From Methylomicrobium sp. (lineage in GTDB: Bacteria > Pseudomonadota > Gammaproteobacteria > Methylococcales > Methylomonadaceae), in NCBI GenBank assembly GCA_007135635.1, contig SLIO01000331.1:1-6230 (forward strand): a stretch of 6,230 bases of DNA, given 5' to 3'. How positions within the stretch are numbered: the stretch's first letter is position 1; each line of letters begins with the position of its first letter. Shown in pieces: positions 1-4,254 of this stretch. Position numbers and translations under genes: made by a program. Below the pieces are notes generated by a model. It was not told the origin of the DNA. It did no database searches and saw only the letters and a list, made by a program, of their open reading frames with translations.

Positions 1-70
1 ACATGGACGTATTCACGATGTCCTTTAGCGGACACCCAGTCGCCGAATTTTGATCTACGACGGGTATATC
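1..70. repeat. Left arm of an imperfect 70-bp inverted repeat
   Basis: Read on the plus strand, this stretch matches the reverse complement of 410-479 at about 56 of 70 positions by hand count. The outer 17 bases (ACATGGACGTATTCACG) are identical. No gaps are needed. The repeat may continue left beyond the window edge. No coding frame of note crosses it. The pair flanks about 340 bp of gene-free DNA that carries several smaller palindromes, so it could be a non-autonomous mobile unit or two oppositely oriented copies of a dispersed intergenic repeat. Confidence 0.75.
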
Positions 71-227
71 CAAGCTTCCAGCTTGGGTAACCTGTTCAGG
101 AAGCTCTAGCTTCCCGACAATCAAATAAAGATTGAACGAGCGAGTCGGGGTTGATTGAGAATGTGCGGAGGTTGTGTCGGTCTCAGGAAGCTGGAGCTTC
201 TGTGACCGCATTCCCACGCTGGAGCGT
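70..227. repeat. Cluster of four short REP-like palindromes
   Basis: Four small dyads lie in a row: 70-86 (stem CCAAGCT/AGCTTGG), 99-114 (GGAAGCT/AGCTTCC), 187-200 (GAAGCT/AGCTTC around GG) and 216-227 (ACGCT/AGCGT around GG). The last three share the design of two 5-7 base arms around a 2-base centre, and the first three share an AAGCT/AGCTT core, which suggests one repeat family. No gene overlaps them. They resemble the extragenic palindromes that are abundant in methanotroph genomes; that comparison is from memory. Confidence 0.6.
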
Positions 228-409
228 CAATGCCATTAAGTTAAGGCGTTCGCGGTTAGCAAACTAAGCCCTCTTCGGGTGCATGGCGTTACCATGAAAC
301 AATCGCTGTTTGACCTAATTCTTTGTATTTTTATATCTTGGCAAGTAGTCATTGATTTTACATATACAAAAAAGCTGTTTCTTGAGAGCTTGTCGAAGCC
401 CCGCGTTAC

Positions 410-506
410 GATATACCCTTTGCTGGTCAAATTTCGGTGCCGGGGTGCCCGTCAAAGGACGCCGTGAATACGTCCATGTAGGCTCTATGACAGCATCCAT
501 GCTGTC
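410..506. repeat. Right arm of the inverted repeat plus an adjacent palindrome
   Basis: Bases 410-479 are the inverted partner of 1-70, at about 80 percent identity by hand alignment. Just outside the arm, 489-506 forms a near-perfect dyad (GACAGCAT-CC-ATGCTGTC). The corresponding flank of the left arm lies outside the window, so whether this hairpin belongs to both arms cannot be judged. Just inside the arm, 381-400 (CTTGAGAGCTTGTCGAAGCC) resembles another common bacterial intergenic repeat. The stretch holds no convincing gene. Confidence 0.7.
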
Positions 507-559
507 AAATCCTTTGTCGAACACCCAGGCACATCCATACGCTAATACCGAAATTTGAA

Positions 560-760
560 GTGCGAAAGGTATAAATACAGCCGGTAGCCTTGGCCGAGGA
601 ATATTCGAATTTCACCTCAGCGGGATAGATTATGTGACCCGTCCCGAACGTTTCAGTTTACCTTAAGCATCTCGGTTTGCTTAGGATAGGGCTACAAGCC
701 CCGTCTTGCCTAAGATGACGTTCACCGATGTCAAATGGTCGAGATAGAAATGTGGCGCAC
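560..760 (-). other. Structured, ORF-free block resembling the 5' part of a group II intron
   Basis: On the minus strand this block starts at 760 with GTGCGCC, which fits the GUGYG-type 5' end of bacterial group II introns. It then folds into clear local hairpins: a nested one with outer stem CTTAGG/CCTAAG (714-709 with 685-680) around inner GGGCT/AGCCC (701-697 with 693-689), and GCTGAGG/CCTCGGC (621-615 with 599-593). There is no long reading frame. I see no reverse transcriptase gene and no domain V downstream on this strand, because repeat DNA begins by about 510. If it is an intron it is a truncated remnant. Another structured RNA or mobile-element debris is possible. Confidence 0.3.
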
Positions 761-1250
761 GCCTGTTTTAGGACGACAACTTCCTTTGTTTCCATCGTTT
801 CCGACTTCGTGGCAAATGGTTATCAGACCATGCAGCATGTTTCCACAAGCCCCCCTTCAATCCCGGACGGCCAGATTTCCCGGGTCCGGTTTTGACCTTG
901 CTTTACCTAGCGTTATCTCTACGAATCTTTCTCTACGTGCTTAAATCCCTACCCCGGCTGCTCCTGTGGTGCATTTACCCATTTCTTCCCACAGAACAAC
1001 GGCCTTCCCGAAACCTTAAGCCGGTCGGCGCTTAGCTAAGCCACACGGCAATTTCTGTGTGGGGGGTCTTTCGAGGCTGCAATTATTCGTTTATCTTTAG
1101 GCCCGTAGATTTGCTCGCCACCCAGATTGATCCCACCGCTGTGTCACTAGCACACAGGGCGGCCATGGCTTTTACACCGATCCGCTGCATGGGCATTTTA
1201 TAACCGAAATCGATAGCTATGTTCAGGATTGGTTGTAACTTTACGATTTA
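761..1250. other. About 490 bp without a recognisable gene, hairpin-rich
   Basis: Stops interrupt all frames quickly and I recognise no protein. Visible structure: a perfect 12-base palindrome GCTTAGCTAAGC at 1030-1041, followed at once by a stem CCACAC/GTGTGG (1041-1046 with 1057-1062), and a stem CTGTGT/ACACAG with a 7-base loop inside 1137-1163. Such spacing of dyads suggests remnant mobile-element or structured-RNA sequence rather than a decayed gene I can name. The stretch lies downstream of the yoeB-like toxin gene in that gene's reading direction. Confidence 0.4.
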
Positions 1251-1308
1251 AATAGAGTTTGGTAATAGAACAAATCTACCCTGCTTGTTAGCTCAACAAA
1301 TATTGCTA

Positions 1309-1572
1309 TTACTCATAATGCGTCCACATACGCAAAACTTTTATAATCTTTTGCTCTTCATAAATTTGGTACACAATCCGATGCTGGATGTTAATACGTC
1401 GCGAAATTGCACCAGATAAATCACCAACCAATTTTTCATATGGCGGTGGGTTTTGAAAAGGATCCTCTTCGATAACTTCTAACAAATACCTTGCTTTACT
1501 CTTTAGACCTGAGGAAACAAGTTTCTTTGCATCTTTTTGAGCTTGCTTGGTATATACGAGTTGCCAACTCAC
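1309..1572 (-). CDS. yoeB: Txe/YoeB-family mRNA-cleaving toxin, apparently intact
   Basis: This encodes an 87-residue RelE-superfamily toxin. YoeB proteins act on ribosomes and cut mRNA at the A site, and are held inactive by a YefM/Phd partner. Family signatures are visible: the stretch KLVGDLSGAISRRI (48-61 if GTG is residue 1), HRIVY (64-68) and the C-terminal HY pair. Against E. coli YoeB, the catalytic set aligns as E46, R65, H85 and Y86, all present. I chose GTG at 1572 because it overlaps the antitoxin stop (GTGA) and lies 8 bases after AAGGAG at 1581-1586. A TTG at 1575 would add one residue but sits closer to that site. The gene is translationally coupled to the upstream antitoxin frame, which is interrupted. 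Length is normal and no toxin lesion is seen. Confidence 0.9.
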   Translation of the reverse strand: MSWQLVYTKQAQKDAKKLVSSGLKSKARYLLEVIEEDPFQNPPPYEKLVGDLSGAISRRINIQHRIVYQIYEEQKIIKVLRMWTHYE

Positions 1573-1811
1573 CAATCAAGCTCCTTAGCGCAGTTATCAA
1601 TAGGTTCTTCCATTCCATGTTTAATGCTTTCTCTCATACCCGGAACTGCTAGAAGATAAAGCGTTTCTTAAATTGATTCCCAGTCTTCACTTGAAACTAA
1701 TACAGCACTATTTCTTTTGCCTGAAATCATTATTGGCTGATGCGTTTCTGAAGCTTGATCTAACAACCTGTACAAATTTGCCCTAGCTTCACTTGCAGTA
1801 AGCGTATTCAT
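1569..1811 (-). pseudogene. yefM: YefM/Phd-family antitoxin with an in-frame stop at codon 48
   Basis: The frame starts MNTLTASEARANLYRLLDQA, typical of YefM/Phd antitoxins, and would run 80 residues to ...EPIDNCAKELDW. Codon 48 is TAA (1668-1670), exactly where relatives usually have a glutamine before ETLYLL. A single C-to-T change (CAA to TAA) explains it. The rest of the frame is open and well conserved in character. The product predicted from the first ATG is 47 residues: the N-terminal DNA-binding and dimerisation part, without the C-terminal region that wraps the toxin in this family. A GGAG lies 7 bases before the ATG (1819-1822). The stop could also be a sequencing error, or ATG codons after it could restart translation (codons 59 and 67). 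Confidence 0.85.
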
Positions 1812-1832
1812 TTAGATTCTCCAATGCAAAAA

Positions 1833-1865
1833 CAAAATCGTACGTCTAAACGTACGATTTTGCAA
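1833..1865 (-). promoter_or_regulatory. Autoregulatory operator over the antitoxin-toxin promoter
   Basis: A perfect 13-bp inverted repeat, CAAAATCGTACGT at 1833-1845 and its complement at 1850-1862, has a 4-base centre. Each arm contains the self-complementary hexamer CGTACG, much as YefM operators carry repeated short palindromes (TGTACA in E. coli). On the minus strand a plausible promoter overlaps it: TTGCAA (1860-1865), a 17-base spacer, then TACGAT (1837-1842), putting the start near 1830, about 20 bases before the antitoxin ATG. Repression by the antitoxin or its complex is inferred from family knowledge. On the plus strand the hairpin is followed by T-rich sequence and could alternatively terminate transcription. 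Confidence 0.7.
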
Positions 1866-1875
1866 AATTTTTTTC

Positions 1876-1967
1876 AGCTACCTTTTTCGGTAATCCGCGC
1901 CGCCAAAGAATCCCCAGCAGAGCACCTCGTTAATTCCCGACGTCGGATTTACTCGATTGTTAGCGCC
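1876..1967 (-). other. Integron attC recombination site with a degenerate R' box
   Basis: Read on the minus strand: GCTAAC (1964-1959, R''), 9 bases, AATCCG (1949-1944, L''), one unpaired A, CGTCG (1942-1938), then about 35 bases, CGGCG, CGGATT (1897-1892, L'), 9 bases, GGTAGC (1882-1877, R'). The symmetrical 9-base spacers, the single extrahelical A after the sixth L'' base and the pairing of both box pairs match the layout of known attC sites such as that of aadA7 (recalled from memory). Its position fits too: it begins 14 bp after the stop of the gene at 1982-2305 and precedes the next cassette. The R' core reads GGT instead of GTT, so the site may no longer recombine well. Confidence 0.75.
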
Positions 1968-1981
1968 GGCCACGCCAGAGT

Positions 1982-2305
1982 TTACTTGGTAATCGGCCTA
2001 AGTTTCGGGCCTACGTTATCCTCTGGCAGCCTATGATAGATTTTCCATGAGTTATTTGTTTTCTCCTCGAACAAGTAAACCATTGTAATACCACACTGAG
2101 TCTCTGGGCCTGTATAGTCGCAAATAAACAAAGCACCATATTCCCCCAAAATTTTCGACTTGGTCTTGTCACTGGAAAGCTTTAAATGCCTCAGCACTTT
2201 AGTTACATTGTCCGGCTTCAAAAACTCGAGCTGTTTCAGCATTACTCCATCCAAGTACACAGCCGCACACTTCACTGAGTCACATTTCATAAATGCATCG
2301 AACAC
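1982..2305 (-). CDS. Small unrecognised cassette-type protein, 107 residues
   Basis: I do not recognise this protein. The frame opens with GTG at 2305, and a TGA lies in frame six codons upstream. ATG at codon 6 is an alternative start. The product is soluble-looking, with no signal peptide or membrane segment, and has four cysteines (8, 13, 62, 71). The end ...NNSWKIYHRLPED has the flavour of an NTF2-like or similar small alpha/beta fold, which is only a suggestion. No good ribosome site precedes the GTG, and repeat DNA begins just upstream, so the true 5' end may have been lost. The stop lies 14 bp from an attC site, so it is best read as an integron cassette gene, for which unknown function is usual. 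Its frame is unbroken over 107 codons. Confidence 0.55.
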   Translation of the reverse strand: MFDAFMKCDSVKCAAVYLDGVMLKQLEFLKPDNVTKVLRHLKLSSDKTKSKILGEYGALFICDYTGPETQCGITMVYLFEEKTNNSWKIYHRLPEDNVGPKLRPITK

Positions 2306-2480
2306 GATCTCGCAAAAGCCTCATAATGGCCAATTTGGCCTGTCGAACGATTGGTTCTCAGAACGAAGCGGATTGAAGGGCCATTCGTTCGACAGGTTTC
2401 CTATCTTTGCGCTATAAAGGGGTCAGGTTGAATTATAAAATAAACCCGGCCCTTTTATTTCCCATTTCCAAAAAGAACTA
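2306..2480. repeat. Repeat-bearing spacer with a 12-bp inverted repeat pair
   Basis: CCTGTCGAACGA at 2339-2350 and its exact complement TCGTTCGACAGG at 2386-2397 enclose 35 bp, which itself contains a small dyad GTTCT-C-AGAAC. This spacer separates the higBA module from the unknown gene, where a second attC would be expected if the integron reading is right; I could not find one. The sequence AAAGGGGTCAGG at 2416-2427 resembles another dispersed intergenic repeat. Remodelling of this spacer by small repeats is an inference. Confidence 0.55.
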
Positions 2481-2485
2481 TGAAT

Positions 2486-2797
2486 CTAGACCTGCCCCTG
2501 TTGCCCAGCTGTGAGCTCAAGCTTCTGAACCTTATCTAAACTCAAATTTTTGCCAGCATGCCATAAATCATAAGCATCCTGCATGGCCAGCCAACTTTCA
2601 GGGCTTCTGCCTAGTACTTTCGATAAACGAAGTGCCATTTCCGGGCTAATGCCACTTTGGCACTTTAAAACTCTGTTTAAGGTAGAGGGCGAAACATCTA
2701 ACTTTCCAGCTAAATATCGGCAGCTCAAACCAAAAGGCTCCATGTAAGTTGCTAAAATAAATTCACCCGGATGGGCTGGGTTAAACATTACAGACAT
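2486..2797 (-). CDS. higA: HigA-family antitoxin (XRE helix-turn-helix)
   Basis: This 103-residue protein matches HigA/VapI antitoxins in length and layout. It opens with the family hallmark NPAHPGEF (6-13), then a Xre helix-turn-helix at about 24-46 (LSCRYLAGKLDVSPSTLNRV), then SPEMALRLSKVLGRSPESWL, a typical HigA segment. The C-terminal region is charged and probably helical. It binds its own promoter and neutralises the HigB toxin in known systems. The gene follows higB in the toxin-first order usual for this family, with its ATG overlapping the toxin stop (TGATG at 2795-2799) and GAGG 10 bases upstream. The antitoxin frame is complete although its partner is damaged. The normal higBA promoter has been lost with the toxin's 5' end, so its present expression is unclear. 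Confidence 0.9.
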   Translation of the reverse strand: MSVMFNPAHPGEFILATYMEPFGLSCRYLAGKLDVSPSTLNRVLKCQSGISPEMALRLSKVLGRSPESWLAMQDAYDLWHAGKNLSLDKVQKLELTAGQQGQV

Positions 2798-3072
2798 CAG
2801 TGATAATCCTCATACTCAAGCAGATACGCATGGCCATCACGAAACTCAAAGGTTAACCGCCAGTTTCCACTGACCGTTATCGACCAAATACCCTTCCGGT
2901 CACCTTTTAAAGGATGAAGTTTGTATCCAGAAATGTCGATATATAAAACTTCCATCGCCGTATTCAGTGCCACCAGCTGCAAACAGCGAGGCCAAGATAG
3001 AAGCGTTTTTAAGCTATCTGGCGACAGAGCGCAAAGTGGCATCCGCCACCCAAAATCAGGGGATGAATGCAT
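2797..3072 (-). pseudogene. higB: HigB-family toxin, 5' third replaced by antisense intI sequence
   Basis: From about codon 31 to the end (2982-2797) this is a standard HigB toxin, a RelE-like ribosome-dependent mRNA nuclease: LQLVALNTA, GYKLHPLKGDRKG, SGNWRLTFEF and the C-terminal EYEDYH, which keeps the Asp-Tyr-His catalytic end. The usual first 31 or so residues, with the family's N-terminal KGL and ETG motifs, are absent. In their place the open frame runs on through 30 codons that are simply the opposite strand of the intI remnant, beginning at an ATG at 3072 with no good ribosome site. The frame is open, but the N-terminal helices that shape the toxin are gone, so I call it broken. A chimeric, partly active protein cannot be excluded. 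Confidence 0.85.
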
Positions 3073-3567
3073 TGGTGTTTATATACAAACAGGTGCTGAA
3101 TACGCCGCTGACCCAGCGCCATCACGGCTATCCGCTCCAAAACGAGTCGCCATGTGCCGGTAGTGTTGACTATAGACGAGGTTAAGCAGGTTTTACCGCG
3201 TGTGGAAGGCGTGGCGCAGTTGGTGGTCAAGCTTTTATACGGCAGTGGTTTGCGGATTACTGAGGCTGTCCGGTTGCGGGTGCAGGATGTCGATTACGGC
3301 TATAAGCAAATTACCGTTCGTTCCGGCAAAGGCGAAAAGGATAGAGTGACGACGTTTTTCGCAGCCCTGATGCCGTTATTGCAAAATCATTTGGAAAAGG
3401 TCAAGGCGATTCACGATCAGGATTTGGCAAACGGTTTCGGAGCGGTGTATTTGCCATATGCCTTGGCGAAAAAGTATCCCAATGCCGAGCGAGAGTGGGG
3501 CTGGCAATTTGTGTTTCCGGCGCGGTCCTTTCCTTTGTGCGGTCCGGACAAATGGGTGACCCAATAG
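2982..3567 (+). pseudogene. intI: Integron integrase (tyrosine recombinase) remnant, truncated and frameshifted
   Basis: Homology starts near 2982 (NSEAKIEAFLSYLATERKVA, the core-binding domain) and ends near 3534 (WGWQFVFPARSF); the last codons to the TAG at 3565-3567 are unrelated. Compared with an integrase of about 320-340 residues, roughly 60 N-terminal and 110 C-terminal residues are missing. The first active-site arginine (YGSGLRITEA) and the beta-hairpin lysine (SGKGEKDRV) remain. The His-Arg-His-Tyr half, including the nucleophile, is lost. One extra C at 3119/3120 shifts the frame: reading CAG CGC then ATC at 3121 restores TQR-ITAIRSK. The segment KYPNAEREWGWQFVF belongs to the extra region found in IntI but not in XerC/XerD, so IntI is preferred. 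Its opposite orientation to the small genes at its 5' side is the normal integron layout. Confidence 0.9.
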
Positions 3568-3685
3568 TATTTTTTAGGCCTGTTTAGGCCGGGCTTGCAC
3601 TCGCGACTCCCGCACAGTTTTTTCATGCGCCGAGGCGATGCAGCGCCTTCATGAAGGTTAGGTTCAAAGCAGATTATTCCATTAC
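3535..3685. other. Gene-free spacer after the intI breakpoint
   Basis: Sequence after about 3534 no longer matches an integrase. It holds a repeated TTTAGGCC (3573-3580 and 3583-3590), a small stem GGCCT/AGGCC (3577-3581 with 3586-3590) and a palindrome CTTCATGAAG near 3647-3656. A minus-strand frame beginning at 3626 (MKKLCGSRECKPGLNR...) crosses it but turns into intI antisense and has no ribosome site. The spacer may be the end of an element that cut off intI. Confidence 0.4.
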
Positions 3686-3716
3686 CAATAAAAACGGAGC
3701 CCGAAGGCTCCGTTTG
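3686..3716 (-). terminator. Intrinsic terminator of the small heat-shock gene
   Basis: On the minus strand, AAACGGAGCC-TTCG-GGCTCCGTTT forms a 10-bp stem (3706-3715 with 3692-3701) closed by a stable TTCG tetraloop and followed by TTTTATT. It lies 7 bp after the hsp20 stop codon. The other strand has only a weak T tract (TTTGTTT), so it mainly serves the minus-strand gene. Confidence 0.92.
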
Positions 3717-3722
3717 TTTGAC

Positions 3723-4160
3723 TCATTCTTCCGTGGTCACATTGATTTTTTTCGGTTGCACTGCTTCTTGTTTCGGAATCGTGATTTCCAAGACGCCGTG
3801 TTTCGATTTTGCCGAAATCGCATCGGCATTGGCGGTATCGGGCAAACTGAAGCGGCGATAGAAAGAACCGTAAGTCCGCTCGACTCGCTTATAACCTTCT
3901 TTTTCGGTCTTCGCTTCGGTTTTCTTTTCGCCCTTGATCGTCAGAATGCCGTTTTCCATGCTGACTTCGATGTCCTCAGGCTTAACGCCCGGAATATCGG
4001 CATGCAACACGAATTTATCGGTTTCTTCCTTGATGTCGACAGCGGGCGCCCATTCGGCGGTCGATATCGACCCTTCGCCGGTGCCGCCTTCGCTCGCGCG
4101 CTCCAATTCCTTTTGTAGTTGATTCAAAATGCCCCAAGGTTCGTAACGTGTGATAGCCAT
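3723..4160 (-). CDS. Hsp20/alpha-crystallin small heat-shock protein
   Basis: This 145-residue protein is a cytosolic ATP-independent holdase that binds unfolding proteins until ATP-dependent chaperones refold them. The alpha-crystallin domain spans about 40-132: WAPAVDIKEETDKFVLHADIPGV, GILTIKGEK, YGSFYRRFSLP (97-107) and the conserved GVLEITIPK (122-130). The C-terminal INV (139-141) is the I-x-I/V motif that locks oligomers. The short N-terminal arm (1-38) begins with RYEPWG..NQLQKEL, common in bacterial class A relatives. GGAGGT ends 4 bases before the ATG. The gene is a single unit, with a heat-shock-type promoter upstream and a strong terminator just after it. I give no symbol because bacterial Hsp20 naming is loose. 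Confidence 0.96.
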   Translation of the reverse strand: MAITRYEPWGILNQLQKELERASEGGTGEGSISTAEWAPAVDIKEETDKFVLHADIPGVKPEDIEVSMENGILTIKGEKKTEAKTEKEGYKRVERTYGSFYRRFSLPDTANADAISAKSKHGVLEITIPKQEAVQPKKINVTTEE

Positions 4161-4191
4161 AGATACCTCCGAAATAATTGTTATCGATCAA

Positions 4192-4216
4192 ATACTGAAG
4201 GAAAACCGATCAGTAT
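4192..4216 (-). promoter_or_regulatory. 5'-UTR hairpin of hsp20, possible RNA thermometer element
   Basis: ATACTGA (4192-4198) and TCAGTAT (4210-4216) form a 7-bp stem with an 11-base loop inside the predicted leader. The leader also carries CCTTC, which could pair with the GGAGG ribosome site (4166-4170) as an alternative fold. Many hsp20 leaders in Proteobacteria contain thermosensors, but this sequence is not a clear ROSE or FourU element, so the thermometer reading is speculative. Confidence 0.3.
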
Positions 4217-4226
4217 CTATTAATCA

Positions 4227-4254
4227 ATATAGGGTTATTCGGCTTTTTTTCAAG
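4227..4254 (-). promoter_or_regulatory. Sigma-32 (RpoH)-type heat-shock promoter
   Basis: On the minus strand, CTTGAAA (4254-4248) matches the RpoH -35 core exactly. It is followed by 13 bases and CCCTATAT (4234-4227), one mismatch from the -10 consensus CCCCATNT. Transcription would start near 4220, giving a leader of about 60 bases before the Hsp20 ATG. The -35 element overlaps the last codons of purL, so the two genes are packed tightly but can be controlled apart. Confidence 0.82.

Noticed and set aside
735..944. Plus-strand frame of 69 codons in the hairpin-rich block
   Set aside because: No ribosome site, no recognisable motif, and the region looks like structured non-coding DNA.
1..1300. 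CRISPR array or tRNA/rRNA gene
   Set aside because: The repeats are palindromes of several kinds with irregular spacing, and no tRNA or rRNA signature was seen.
2339..2397. The 12-bp inverted repeat pair as a second attC
   Set aside because: It has AAC/GTT inside the arms, but lacks the inner paired L boxes at the right spacing and the end sequences do not fit RYYYAAC/GTTRRRY.
2921..3163. Plus-strand frame overlapping the higB-intI junction
   Set aside because: It is in a different frame from the IntI homology and carries no motif; the IntI reading explains the strand.
2982..3534. XerC/XerD chromosome-dimer recombinase instead of IntI
   Set aside because: Xer proteins lack the extra segment seen here as KYPNAEREWGWQFVF, which is characteristic of integron integrases.
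3417..3626. Minus-strand frame of 69 codons starting MKKLCGSRECKPGLNRPKKY
   Set aside because: Its last half is the antisense of intI, no ribosome site precedes the ATG, and the first 30 codons match nothing I recognise.
3651..4118. Plus-strand frame of 155 codons
   Set aside because: It is the complement of the clear Hsp20 gene, with Phe-rich, Arg-rich composition typical of a shadow frame.
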